Shown: positions 9,298 to 17,646 of the stretch, piece after piece
How positions within the stretch are numbered: position 1 is the first letter of the stretch
How the letters are laid out: each line of letters opens with the position of its first letter
Assembly: GCF_039545455.1 (NCBI RefSeq)
Contig: NZ_CP154468.1
Location: forward strand, 682,001-746,000
DNA from: Brucella sp. BE17
GTDB taxonomy: Bacteria > Pseudomonadota > Alphaproteobacteria > Rhizobiales > Rhizobiaceae
Direction: 5' to 3'
Length of the DNA: 64,000 nt
Notes under the pieces: generated by a model
The model's database searches: none
What the model was told of the DNA's origin: nothing
Seen by the model: the letters and a program-made list of their open reading frames with translations, nothing else
Position numbers and translations under genes: made by a program

Positions 9298-9799
9298 CTT
9301 CTTCCGTCCAGCTTACTGCGGAAAAACCCATTTTCTGATAAAGCTGCAAGGCACGCGGACTATCGAGCGTATTGGTATGGATGGTCAGTTTTTGAGGACC
9401 ATGTGACCAGGCGGCTGATATCGCCTCGCTGAGAAAGAATTTGCCAAGTCCCCGCCCCTGAAAATCAGGCATAAGCCCAAAATAGAGAATTTCGGCGCTT
9501 TCCGGCAAGTCAGAAAGATCCAGTTCCACAAAACCGGCCGGATTGCCATCTGCATAAAGCACATGGATTTCATTTGTGTCGGCGTGGATGACTTCGGCGA
9601 TTTCCGCGTCACTCTGCTTTCGCCGCATCTGCCAATGATGCTGGCGCCCAATCTGTTCATAAAGATAGCGATAATAATGCACCGGCATGGCGCTGGCACG
9701 CATGATGGCAAGCCGCAGGCCGGCAGGCGTCGGCACGACAACCGATGGTCGTGCGTGCATTTCGAGATGCGTAATACGTGCTTTAAGTGTTTCAGCCAT
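9278..9799 (-). CDS. GNAT family N-acetyltransferase
   Basis: A 173-residue cytosolic acetyltransferase of the GCN5 fold. The acetyl-CoA loop is visible as LMPDFQGRGLGKFFL near residue 110 (Q/R-x-x-G-x-G motif), preceded by a strand ending ILYFG. The C-terminal part, ALQLYQKMGFSAVSW, is typical of the family's last helix and strand. The substrate is unknown. The start is put at the ATG at 9799, two bases after the sulfurtransferase stop; a longer upstream frame would overlap that gene by 58 bases. The spacing implies one transcript with the sulfurtransferase and the cysteine-synthase-like gene, but the sulfur link is only by context. Confidence 0.85.
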   Translation of the reverse strand: MAETLKARITHLEMHARPSVVVPTPAGLRLAIMRASAMPVHYYRYLYEQIGRQHHWQMRRKQSDAEIAEVIHADTNEIHVLYADGNPAGFVELDLSDLPESAEILYFGLMPDFQGRGLGKFFLSEAISAAWSHGPQKLTIHTNTLDSPRALQLYQKMGFSAVSWTEEDIEPWI

Positions 9800-9801
9800 G
9801 A

Positions 9802-10656
9802 TCAGTCGGGCTCGCCGGTCACGACCGGCGTATGCTGCCTGCTGCCCCACTCGCTCCACGAACCATCGTAGAGACGGTTATCCTCATGCCCGAGAGAAGC
9901 AAGTGCCAGCGTTATGACCGCAGCCGTCACACCAGAACCGCAGCTTGTCACGACAGGTCTTGTCAGATCAACGCCAGCCTCGGCAAAAATCTTGCGCAGG
10001 CTTTCCAGATCCTTCAATTCGCCATTTTGTGCCAACGTCGTGACGGGGACATTGCGTGCTCCTGGCATATGGCCAGAACGCATGCCTTCACGCGGCTCAG
10101 CCTCCTGCCCCGTAAAGCGTCCCGCCCCGCGTGCATCGGCGATCTGCGAGCGGCGCTCGGTGACGATCTCCTGCATTTCCACAAAATCGACCACGGCAGA
10201 TTTGTTGAAATTGGGTGAGAATAGCGTCGGCGCGATCTTGGTTGGTTCATTGGTGACCTGATAGCCGGCGGCCTTCCAGCCGTCAAAACCGCCGTCAAGC
10301 ACAACAACGTTCTTTGCCCCCATGATGCGAAACATCCACCAGACGCGCGGTGCGGAAAAAAGCCCCGGCCCATCATAGACGACGACAGTTTCATCCGCCG
10401 TGATCCCCATCGCACCGACATGCTGTGCAAACAATGCGGGCGATGGCAATGTATGTGGCAGGCCCGAAGCCTTGTCGGCAATCAGGTCCTGATCGAAAAA
10501 GACGGCACCCGGAATATGTGCCGCGTCATATTCGGCATGTCCCTCGCGGCCAGCCGTCGGCAGATACCACGAAGCATCGACGATCGCGATACCGGGTTTG
10601 CCGAGCCGCTCCTTCAACCAGTCACGGGATACGACAAACGCGCTTTTTTCGGTCAT
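9802..10656 (-). CDS. sseA: 3-mercaptopyruvate sulfurtransferase (rhodanese family)
   Basis: A 284-residue enzyme with two rhodanese domains that transfers sulfur from 3-mercaptopyruvate to thiol acceptors or cyanide. The first, structural domain holds VVVYDGPGLFSAPRVWWM near residue 91-108. The catalytic Cys is in VVTSCGSGVTA near residue 237; a CGSGVTA loop is characteristic of mercaptopyruvate rather than thiosulfate specificity. The length matches the family. Its ATG lies two bases after the stop of the upstream PLP enzyme gene, and the GNAT gene follows at two bases, so the three form an operon reading leftward. A role in cysteine breakdown or thiol transfer fits the neighbours. Confidence 0.92.
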   Translation of the reverse strand: MTEKSAFVVSRDWLKERLGKPGIAIVDASWYLPTAGREGHAEYDAAHIPGAVFFDQDLIADKASGLPHTLPSPALFAQHVGAMGITADETVVVYDGPGLFSAPRVWWMFRIMGAKNVVVLDGGFDGWKAAGYQVTNEPTKIAPTLFSPNFNKSAVVDFVEMQEIVTERRSQIADARGAGRFTGQEAEPREGMRSGHMPGARNVPVTTLAQNGELKDLESLRKIFAEAGVDLTRPVVTSCGSGVTAAVITLALASLGHEDNRLYDGSWSEWGSRQHTPVVTGEPD

Positions 10657-10658
10657 GA

Positions 10659-11687
10659 TTATTCCTCAAATGGGATGGGTATTTCCGTCGTCTTTTCAAG
10701 CCAGCCAGGCACCGGCAGGTCCTTGCCACGCAGAAATGCCGGATTGAACAGTTTCGACTGGTAACGGTTACCATAATCGCAAAGCATCGTCACGATTGTG
10801 TGGCCCGGCCCCAGATCTTTTGCAAGACGGATGGCACCTGCAATATTGATCCCGGATGAGCCGCCGAGGCAAAGCCCCTCCTCTTCCACCAGGTCAAACA
10901 CCACGTCGAGCGCGTCGGCATCCGAGACTCGGTAGGAAAAATCGGGCGTAAAATCTTCGAGATTGGCGGTGATACGCCCCTGTCCGATGCCTTCGGTAAT
11001 CGAATCGCCTTCGGCCTTCAACTCACCTGTCGTATAGAAGGAATGAAGCGCTGCCCCATGCGGATCGGCCAGCGCGATCTTGATGGCGCTGTTGTGGTCC
11101 TTGAGGCCAAAGGCTGTTCCCGCAAGCGTTCCGCCGGAACCAACAGCGGCAACGAAACCATCCACCTTGCCGCCCGTCTCGCGCCAGATTTCCTGCGCGG
11201 TCGTTTCCTGATGCGCCAGACGATTGACGACATTGTCGAACTGGTTGGCCCAGATTGCGCCATGTGGTTCGGTTTTCGCCAATTGCTCGGCAAGGCGACC
11301 TGATAGCCGGACATAATTGTTGGGATTGCGATAAGGTGCTGCCGGGACTTCGATCAGTTCCGCTCCAAGAAGCCGCAGGACATCCTTCTTTTCCTGTGCC
11401 TGCGTTTCCGGGATGACGATGGCGGTGCGGTAGCCGAGCGCCTTAGCAACCAACGTCAGGCCGATGCCGGTATTACCCGCCGTACCTTCGACGATCACGC
11501 CGCCGGGCTTCAAGAGCCCGCGCTTTTCCGCATCGCGGATGATGTAGAGCGCGGCACGATCCTTGACCGACTGGCCCGGATTGAGAAATTCGGCCTTACC
11601 GTAGATTTCGCAGCCGGTTAGTTCGGAAGCCTTTTTGAGGCGGATGAGCGGCGTATTGCCAATGGCGTCGAGAACCGAATTGAGCAT
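10659..11687 (-). CDS. cysK: Cysteine synthase-like PLP enzyme
   Basis: A 342-residue beta-family PLP enzyme that would join O-acetylserine and sulfide to give cysteine. The cofactor lysine is in NPGQSVKDRA near residue 41. The substrate loop EGTAGNTGIGL is near residue 70, and the phosphate-binding glycine-rich segment VGSGGTLAGTA is near 180. The tail, with FLRGKDLPVPGWL, is longer than in E. coli CysK. Alphaproteobacteria often carry several paralogues, so the exact substrate is not certain. The ATG at 11687 is chosen because AGGACGGAAG lies just upstream; an earlier frame to 11744 lacks a site. It is first in the operon with sseA and the GNAT gene. Confidence 0.88.
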   Translation of the reverse strand: MLNSVLDAIGNTPLIRLKKASELTGCEIYGKAEFLNPGQSVKDRAALYIIRDAEKRGLLKPGGVIVEGTAGNTGIGLTLVAKALGYRTAIVIPETQAQEKKDVLRLLGAELIEVPAAPYRNPNNYVRLSGRLAEQLAKTEPHGAIWANQFDNVVNRLAHQETTAQEIWRETGGKVDGFVAAVGSGGTLAGTAFGLKDHNSAIKIALADPHGAALHSFYTTGELKAEGDSITEGIGQGRITANLEDFTPDFSYRVSDADALDVVFDLVEEEGLCLGGSSGINIAGAIRLAKDLGPGHTIVTMLCDYGNRYQSKLFNPAFLRGKDLPVPGWLEKTTEIPIPFEE

Positions 11688-11805
11688 GGCTTCCGTCCTT
11701 TCTGTTTCGCCAAGGAAATTAGGAGGATAAGCTCCCCCCTTCAAGCAAGGATGGAATAATTTTTCACTGCGCTCCGCAAATATTTACCCTGAAATGATAC
11801 GTAAT

Positions 11806-11834
11806 GGAAAAAGCCGCCCCATTGGAGCGGCTTT
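11806..11834 (-). terminator. Terminator downstream of the DEAD-box helicase gene
   Basis: AAAGCCGC at 11810-11817 pairs with GCGGCTTT at 11827-11834. On the minus strand the stem ends in five T residues. It lies about 75 bases after the helicase stop codon. Confidence 0.75.
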
Positions 11835-11909
11835 CGTAAAAGTTTTTTATCGGTTTCACGGATCCGCCTTATGCTAGGCAAAACCGCTTCGAATTTTTGC
11901 TGGAAAGGC

Positions 11910-13292
11910 TTAAGCCGCGCGCTGTCCACCGCCGTTACCATTGCCACCCGTGCGACGCTTGCGACGGAACGGGCGCTTGGCCTTGGCTGCGGCATCGGGG
12001 GCCGCACTGCCACCTGCACGATGTTCACCGGGCTTTTGCGCCGGACGACGATGGTTCTGCGCCCCGCCCTTGCGGTGCTGGGGCTTTTGCGCACGCGCAT
12101 CTTCGTCACCGGGTGTGGAAGTCCGCGAAACGGGAGCCGGGGCCAGCTTGACCGGGGCTTCCTTGATCGGCAGCTTGCTGCGCGTCACGCGCTCCACGGC
12201 GCGGAACTTCGATTCTTCCGTTGCCGCATCATAAAGCGTGATCGAAGCGCCATCGGCACCATTGCGGCCGGTGCGGCCAATGCGGTGCACATAGGTTTCA
12301 GGCTCGTCCGGCAGGTCGTAGTTTACAACATGGCTGATGCCCGGAACATCGATACCGCGTGCGGCAATATCGGTTGCCACCAGAATGCGCAGCGTGCCGT
12401 TGCGGAAACCCGTGAGCGCGCGCTGGCGTGCATTCTGAGACTTGTTGCCGTGAATGGCTGCAACGTCAAAACCGTCACGCTCCAGATGGCGCACGACCGC
12501 ATCCGCGCCATGCTTGGTGCGGGTGAAGACTATAACCGAACGCATGTCCTTGTCGGCCAGCAGTGCCGACAGAAGACGGCGCTTTTCCTTGGTCGGCACT
12601 GGATGCACGACCTGCGTGATTTCGGCAGCCGTCGTACCCTGCGGCGCCACTTCGACACGCACTGCATCATGAAGTAGGCTCTGCGCCAAAGCTGCGATTT
12701 CTTTCGGCATGGTAGCCGAGAAAAGCGCGGTCTGACGCTCAGCATGGGTTGCCTTGGCAATGCGCTTCACATCATTGATGAAGCCCATGTCCAACATGCG
12801 GTCGGCTTCATCCAGCACCAGCCAGCGGGTCTGCGAAAGATCGACCAGCTTTTCGCGCATGAGGTCGGTCAAACGCCCCGGTGTAGCGATCAGCACATCG
12901 ACGCCCGGCGCGATGCGCTTGATCTGCGAGAGTTTTGAAACGCCGCCCAGCACCAGTGCGGTCGATATATGGGCGCTTTTGGAAACCGTGCGGATGGTTT
13001 CCTCGATCTGTACCGCCAATTCGCGGGTTGGCGCCAGCACAAGCGCGCGCGCCGTCTTGGGACGGCGCTTGTCGCCAATGGCGATGATTTTTTGTAGGAT
13101 TGGCAGGCTGAAGGCTGCCGTCTTGCCTGAACCCGTCTGCGCAATGCCCAGAATATCGCGACCCTCAAGCTGCGCTGGGATGGCTTGCGTCTGGATCGGT
13201 TTAGGCTCGGTCATACCTGCGGCTTCAACGCCTTTGAGCAACGCGCCGGTAATGCCGAGAGCGGCAAAGCCGCCTGTATTTTCTTGTGTCAA
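11910..13292 (-). CDS. DEAD-box ATP-dependent RNA helicase
   Basis: A 460-residue RNA helicase that unwinds structured RNA, probably during ribosome assembly or in the cold. All core motifs can be read in order: Q motif PKPIQTQAIP, Walker A AQTGSGKT near residue 42, PTRELA, VLDEADRMLDMGF near 150, SAT in LFSATMP, and HRIGRTGRNG near 325. The last 80 residues are a basic, Arg/Pro/Ala-rich tail like that of RhlE-type enzymes, suited to RNA binding. The start is taken as TTG at 13292 after AAAGAGA, because conserved sequence begins there. A GTG at 13313 and further frame upstream are possible. It is probably monocistronic, with a terminator at 11806-11834. Confidence 0.9.
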   Translation of the reverse strand: MTQENTGGFAALGITGALLKGVEAAGMTEPKPIQTQAIPAQLEGRDILGIAQTGSGKTAAFSLPILQKIIAIGDKRRPKTARALVLAPTRELAVQIEETIRTVSKSAHISTALVLGGVSKLSQIKRIAPGVDVLIATPGRLTDLMREKLVDLSQTRWLVLDEADRMLDMGFINDVKRIAKATHAERQTALFSATMPKEIAALAQSLLHDAVRVEVAPQGTTAAEITQVVHPVPTKEKRRLLSALLADKDMRSVIVFTRTKHGADAVVRHLERDGFDVAAIHGNKSQNARQRALTGFRNGTLRILVATDIAARGIDVPGISHVVNYDLPDEPETYVHRIGRTGRNGADGASITLYDAATEESKFRAVERVTRSKLPIKEAPVKLAPAPVSRTSTPGDEDARAQKPQHRKGGAQNHRRPAQKPGEHRAGGSAAPDAAAKAKRPFRRKRRTGGNGNGGGQRAA

Positions 13293-13582
13293 TTCAATCT
13301 CTTTCGGCGGCACCGCATGATTGCGGTCCGCTGTAAATGATCGGCCAAGCGCAACTGGACCAAACGCAATTCTTATAATGATAACGACGGGACGCCGGAA
13401 AATTCCTGGCGACTTGCGCAGCCGTGCCCGAACTTTTGTCCGGGTCTCTCCCGCCTGCGGACCATTCCGAAAGCGAGAGGCGTGACGCAACAAGTCCAAT
13501 GCAGGGAAAGCCGAAAACGTCGGCCCATGCGCCTGATGCGGCATATGGGGCGTTTTGCTCCAAAAAGCAAATGAATTCGCTC

Positions 13583-14839
13583 TCAGATGATAAAATCAGC
13601 CAGAACCTGATTGTCGGTAATGTCCTGATAGGCCCACCCCGCCTCCTCGAATTTGCGGTTCAATATCTTAAAATTGTCGGCATTTTTGGTTTCGATACCG
13701 ATCAGCACCGAGCCGAAATTGCGTGCAGATTTTTTCAGATATTCAAAGCGCGCCACATCGTCTTCCGGTCCCAGCAGATCAAGGAAGGAGCGCAGAGCAC
13801 CGGGGCGCTGCGGAAAGCGGAAGACGAAATATTTCTTCAGTCCTTCGTGACGAAGCGCCCTCTCCTTCACGTCCGGCAGGCGCTCGAAATCGAAATTGCC
13901 GCCAGAAACCACGATGACAATTCGCTTGCCCTTCAATTCGCTCTTCTTGAAATGCTTGAGCGCATCGATACCGAGCGCACCGGCTGGTTCCAGCACGACT
14001 CCCTCGATATTGAGCATTTCGACAATGGTCGCGCAAAGCCGGTTTTCTGGAACCGTTATGACAGATTTTTCATCAAAACCTTTGAGAAGTTTGAAGTTTT
14101 CCTTGCCGATTTCTGCGACTGCGGCACCGTCGACAAAATTGTCGACCTTTGTAAGCTTGACCCGCTTGCCCGCCTCGAGGCTCGCATTGAGGCTTGCTGC
14201 TCCTTCCGGCTCGACAAAACGAAAAGCGGTCTTCCAACCAATACCGGCCATATATTGGGTGACACCTGCGGCAAGCCCGCCGCCGCCAACCGGCAGCAGA
14301 ACCAGATCTGGTTTTTTGCCCTCTGGCAATTGCTGCTCGATTTCAAGTGCGACGGTTGCCTGTCCCTCGATGATACCCGGGTGATCGAAAGGCGGCACCA
14401 TGACGCCCTTATTACTCTCGGCAAATTCCTGCGAAGCAGCATAACAGACATCGAAAATATCGCCGATCAGCTTGATCTCGATAAATTCGCCACCAAAGGC
14501 GCGGGTCTTGTCGATTTTCTGCTGTGGTGTCGTGACCGGCATGAAAACCACGCCCTTGCGGCCAAAGTGGCGGCAGACGAGGGCAAAGCCCTGCGCGTGA
14601 TTGCCCGCCGAAGCGCAGACAAACACCGCATTTTCATCGACCGTTATAATCACGCGTGAAATGAAATTGAAAGCGCCGCGTATCTTGTAAGACCGTACCG
14701 GCGTGAGGTCTTCACGCTTGAGCCAGATTTCCGCGCCATACTTGCCCGACAGGTGATCGTTGAATTGCAACGGTGTGTCGGCAAACAGCGAGCGCATCGC
14801 CTTTTCAGCCCGGGCGACGGATTTCACGAAGGCGGTCAT
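13583..14839 (-). CDS. ilvA: Threonine ammonia-lyase
   Basis: A 418-residue PLP enzyme that deaminates threonine to 2-oxobutanoate, the first step toward isoleucine. The cofactor lysine is in VRSYKIRGAFNF near residue 52. The substrate loop ASAGNHAQG is near 77 and the phosphate loop PVGGGGLAAG near 180. The last 90 residues form an ACT-like regulatory domain (VFRFPQRPGALRSFLDLLG near 340), which usually senses isoleucine. The total length fits the short IlvA form with a single regulatory domain, not the two-domain E. coli enzyme and not the catabolic TdcB. It appears to be transcribed alone. Confidence 0.92.
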   Translation of the reverse strand: MTAFVKSVARAEKAMRSLFADTPLQFNDHLSGKYGAEIWLKREDLTPVRSYKIRGAFNFISRVIITVDENAVFVCASAGNHAQGFALVCRHFGRKGVVFMPVTTPQQKIDKTRAFGGEFIEIKLIGDIFDVCYAASQEFAESNKGVMVPPFDHPGIIEGQATVALEIEQQLPEGKKPDLVLLPVGGGGLAAGVTQYMAGIGWKTAFRFVEPEGAASLNASLEAGKRVKLTKVDNFVDGAAVAEIGKENFKLLKGFDEKSVITVPENRLCATIVEMLNIEGVVLEPAGALGIDALKHFKKSELKGKRIVIVVSGGNFDFERLPDVKERALRHEGLKKYFVFRFPQRPGALRSFLDLLGPEDDVARFEYLKKSARNFGSVLIGIETKNADNFKILNRKFEEAGWAYQDITDNQVLADFII

Positions 14840-14949
14840 GCGGAAACTTTCTTTTGTTTATTGACGGCTTTTTGTAGCTTTGTTTCATCGCTACATCGCT
14901 TTGGCAAGCCAGACAAGGACAAGGGCCAGGGTACATGGAGAAACATGAG

Positions 14950-15531
14950 TTAATTTGCAATGTTTTTTGCAAGCCTTGTTTCGACAAGCGCATGCGCGGC
15001 CTCGCCTGCGGCTTGCGCAAAGGCCTTGTCGCGGTGCAGCAAGCCGCTGGCGTGAACGCCGTCGACCAGAAGCACGATCTGGCGTGCAAGCTGTCCGGCA
15101 TCGTTGATGCCTGCCTGTGCATAAAACTCGGAAAGCCAGTCCTCAAAGCCCAGCTTATGCGCTCTGCCGATGGCAATGGCAGGATGACCTGGCATATTGG
15201 CGAGTTCCGCAGCCGTGCGCAAAAATCCGCAGCCGCGCCATGAAGGATGGTCCATCAACAGCGCCAAATGATGAAAGATTGCGCGTGTGCGCTCAGCAAC
15301 GGTTCCATGCGCCGCCTCGAACCAACCGCGCATGCGTGCCAGATTGGGCTGATCGCGATGATCGAGATAAGACGCGATCAACTCGTCCTTGCTGGAAAAA
15401 TGATAATAAAGCGTGCGCTTTGTGACACCGGCAGCCTCTGCCACCGCATCAACGCTGACCCCGCGAATGCCGTCGCGATAAAAAAGCTTTTCCGCAGCTT
15501 CGATGATTTTTGCGCGTGTGTCCTTTGCCAT
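14950..15531 (-). CDS. TetR family transcriptional regulator
   Basis: A 193-residue repressor-type protein. The helix-turn-helix at about residues 10-55 reads IIEAAEKLFYRDGIRGVSVD, then VAEAAGVTKRTLYYHFSSKDEL, a textbook TetR DNA-binding domain. The remaining 130 residues are the ligand-binding domain, which begins around LARMRGWFEAAHG. The gene is divergent from the alpha/beta hydrolase gene with only 74 bases between them, and a palindrome at 15541-15560 lies in that gap. I infer that it represses both itself and the hydrolase; the inducing ligand is unknown. Confidence 0.9.
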   Translation of the reverse strand: MAKDTRAKIIEAAEKLFYRDGIRGVSVDAVAEAAGVTKRTLYYHFSSKDELIASYLDHRDQPNLARMRGWFEAAHGTVAERTRAIFHHLALLMDHPSWRGCGFLRTAAELANMPGHPAIAIGRAHKLGFEDWLSEFYAQAGINDAGQLARQIVLLVDGVHASGLLHRDKAFAQAAGEAAHALVETRLAKNIAN

Positions 15532-15540
15532 GGGTAAAAG

Positions 15541-15560
15541 TATACTGCCTAGTGAGTGTA
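15541..15560. promoter_or_regulatory. Probable TetR operator between divergent genes
   Basis: The 20 bases are a near-palindrome centred on CTAG: left half TATACTGCCTAG, right half read in reverse TACACTCACTAG. It begins 9 bases upstream of the regulator start codon and 45 bases before the hydrolase start, so binding would block both promoters. Confidence 0.55.
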
Positions 15561-15605
15561 ATTTTCAAATGCTTTGGCGTAGCTTTTTCGCATGAGGAGA
15601 GAAAC

Positions 15606-16547
15606 ATGCTGACCAAAGCGCATCAGAACGCCGGGACAGAGGCGCACACCCCCGAAACCGTGCGGATCGAATGCGCCGATGGTGTGGTGCTGGGCGGGCA
15701 GCTGTGGGCGGCATCCAATCCGTCCGCTGCGGCAACCGTCATCATCAATCCGGCGACCGGCGTTGCGGCCCGCTATTACCGTTTCTATGCGCATTTTCTC
15801 GCCAGTCACGGCTTTGATGTGCTGACCTATGATTATCGCGGCATCGGCAATTCGCGACCGGAAAACCTGCGCCGGACCGGCTTTCGCTGGCATGACTGGG
15901 GCGAGAAGGATTTTGCCGCAGCACTTGATTTCGTGTTGGCACGCGATCTGCCCCAGCCCATTCATGTCGTAGGCCACAGTTTTGGCGGCGTCGCCCCCGG
16001 CTTTGCCACCAATGCCGGGCATATCAGCCGCATGCTCTTAGTTGGTGCACAATATGCCTATTGGCGTGATTACAAGCGCGGGAAAAAGCTTCCACTTCTC
16101 GCCAAATGGCATCTGGTCATGCCCGCTTTGGCGCTGCTCTACGGCTATTTCCCGGGAAAGAAACTGGGCTGGCTGGAAGACCTGCCCGCACGGGTGGCAC
16201 TCGACTGGGCATTTATGGGCAAACGTCTGGAAAACACCGTTCCGACGCCTCAGCGTAAGGAAATCCGACAACGCTTTGCATCGGTTAGCGCCGACATTCT
16301 GGCCATTACGCTCAGCGATGACGAATTGGGTACGCCACGGGCCGTTGCGCGTACACTCAGCCTTTATTCAGGAAGCCGACGTCAGCAGATACTGCTGGAA
16401 CCGGAGACTCTTGGCTATGAGAAGATCGGGCATTTCGATCTGTTTCATAACCGCCATGCGGCGGGTTTTTGGTTCGATAGCCTATTATGGTTGCGCGACG
16501 GGTTGAACCCATGGCCTGCCAGCCGCATCGACAGGCTAGCATTTTAA
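15606..16547 (+). CDS. Alpha/beta hydrolase family protein
   Basis: A 313-residue serine hydrolase. The nucleophile elbow is VVGHSFGG near residue 123, with the serine in G-x-S-x-G context. The strand-turn-helix before it reads DVLTYDYRGIGNSRP near residue 72-85. A histidine in GHFDLFHNRHAAGFW near 280 is the likely catalytic base. The subfamily resembles the YheT or serine aminopeptidase type, with no clear substrate. GAGGAGAG immediately before the ATG at 15606 sets the start; an open frame runs further upstream but has no site and crosses the operator. The last 170 bases are repeated in degraded form at 17310-17479, beyond the AT-rich insertion. Confidence 0.85.
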   Translation: MLTKAHQNAGTEAHTPETVRIECADGVVLGGQLWAASNPSAAATVIINPATGVAARYYRFYAHFLASHGFDVLTYDYRGIGNSRPENLRRTGFRWHDWGEKDFAAALDFVLARDLPQPIHVVGHSFGGVAPGFATNAGHISRMLLVGAQYAYWRDYKRGKKLPLLAKWHLVMPALALLYGYFPGKKLGWLEDLPARVALDWAFMGKRLENTVPTPQRKEIRQRFASVSADILAITLSDDELGTPRAVARTLSLYSGSRRQQILLEPETLGYEKIGHFDLFHNRHAAGFWFDSLLWLRDGLNPWPASRIDRLAF

Positions 16548-16646
16548 AGGCACCGATCTTTCCGACCTCACCGCATTGCTACAGAGTTTATTCAAAGAAA
16601 GCTGAATTTTGAGCGACAGCTATATTACGTTTATAATAATTTCATT

Positions 16647-17060
16647 CTATTTCTTCGTCAAAGTAACCGCCCATTCCGCGTCTTCTCCGGAAAGATTTGT
16701 GGGCTGCTTGAGGTGGAATAAATCTTTTTGAGGACCCTCAAAGCGGAAATTAAACACATTAGATCCAGCAAACGGATTATCAAGATGAAGAAATAACTCC
16801 ACTTGATGTGGGTCTTCATTTTTATTCTTAATTCGATCATAGTTTTTTTCATTTAGATTTATAATATATGATACTTTTGCTTCTGCGCCTGTAAATGTGC
16901 CGGATGATTCTATTTGAAAATTTCCAGAACTATTGGATGATATAATCAAAGGCGGAGACTTAAACAAAGCCCAACCCCCATGAACTTCATCAGCCTCCCC
17001 AAGAGAAAGTGTATGGTTTGTATCATTAAAGATTTCAAAATATATTGTTCTTTCTGCCAT
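16647..17060 (-). CDS. Orphan AT-rich gene, possible beta-sandwich membrane-binding protein
   Basis: A 137-residue protein I cannot assign firmly. It has no signal peptide or membrane helix and is built of alternating polar/hydrophobic strands (TIYFEIFNDTNHTLSL, SGNFQIESSGTFTG, KVSYIINL, VELFLHLDNPFAGSN). A conserved-looking Trp precedes a Pro-Pro segment. The pattern of Ser/Gly-rich turns, an ES-G--TG-EA-V-Y stretch and a later LDNP--GSN reminds me of the aegerolysin/actinoporin-like group of small lipid-binding or pore-forming proteins; this is memory of a pattern, not a search result. Base composition and codon use (AAT, ATA, AAA) differ sharply from every neighbour, pointing to recent transfer. 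It lies between the intact hydrolase gene and a decayed copy of its 3' end, next to tRNA-Leu. Confidence 0.6.
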   Translation of the reverse strand: MAERTIYFEIFNDTNHTLSLGEADEVHGGWALFKSPPLIISSNSSGNFQIESSGTFTGAEAKVSYIINLNEKNYDRIKNKNEDPHQVELFLHLDNPFAGSNVFNFRFEGPQKDLFHLKQPTNLSGEDAEWAVTLTKK

Positions 17061-17257
17061 TTTTACACACCATTTTCACAATAATAATTAAATTATAACT
17101 TATATTATACAATTTTTGATAAAATAAATCTGTTATTATTATCAGCTAATGTTGATGTGGAATTTTTATAATATATTTTGATACTAAAATAGAAAAGGCG
17201 AAGGTCGTTTCTGCGATATGCCCAATTCATCGCATGGTTACGTTATGGAATCCTAAG

Positions 17258-17479
17258 CCGGATATTGTAGCAAGTCTGAATTGCGAATGTGGAGCACGAT
17301 CCCTATTGTTGACGCAGAAGGTACTACTGGAGCCAGCAAGTTTGGGCTCTGAAAGGACTGGCCATTTCGATCTGTTTCATAACCGTCATGCCGCGGGTTT
17401 CTGGATCGATAGCCTGTTATGGTTGCGCGACAGGTTGAACCCATGGCCATCCAGTTTCATCGTCGGGCAAGCATTTTGA
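17258..17479 (+). pseudogene. Decayed C-terminal copy of the alpha/beta hydrolase
   Basis: The translated end matches the intact hydrolase gene's end almost residue for residue: GHFDLFHNRHAAGFW, then DSLLWLRD, LNPWP and a final AF. The preceding LLEP is also shared. Upstream of it similarity fades, with a deletion of about 12 codons relative to the intact gene and no start or catalytic serine region. DNA identity over the last 150 bases is high but not perfect, so the copy is an old or diverged duplicate rather than an assembly artefact. A frame starting at 17234 exists, but nothing suggests expression. With the intact copy it brackets the AT-rich insert. Confidence 0.75.
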
Positions 17480-17551
17480 AAACATGCTTCTTGCTGGCAG
17501 CTTTCTATCTTGAATTCGTTATGCAAATCATGACATAGAAATCAAAGTGCT

Positions 17552-17637
17552 GCGGTCGTGGCGAAACTGGTATACGCAACGGACTTAAAATCCGTCGCCT
17601 TTTAGGCTTGCGGGTTCAAGTCCCGCCGACCGCACCA
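17552..17637 (+). tRNA. tRNA-Leu (anticodon UAA)
   Basis: The acceptor arms GCGGTCG (17552-17558) and CGACCGC (17627-17633) pair fully, followed by an encoded ACCA. The anticodon stem ACGGA/TCCGT holds the loop CTTAAAA with anticodon TAA, which reads the codon UUA. A variable arm (CGCCTTTTAGGCT region) is long, as expected for a class II tRNA. The T arm contains GGGTTCAAGTCCC. It lies just downstream of the AT-rich insert and the hydrolase remnant, a common position for integrated DNA. The gene is intact. Confidence 0.96.
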
Positions 17638-17646
17638 CTTCTCTTT

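Noticed and set aside
11871..12677. Open frame of 268 codons antisense to the DEAD-box helicase
   Set aside because: It overlaps a gene with all helicase motifs and has no ribosome site.
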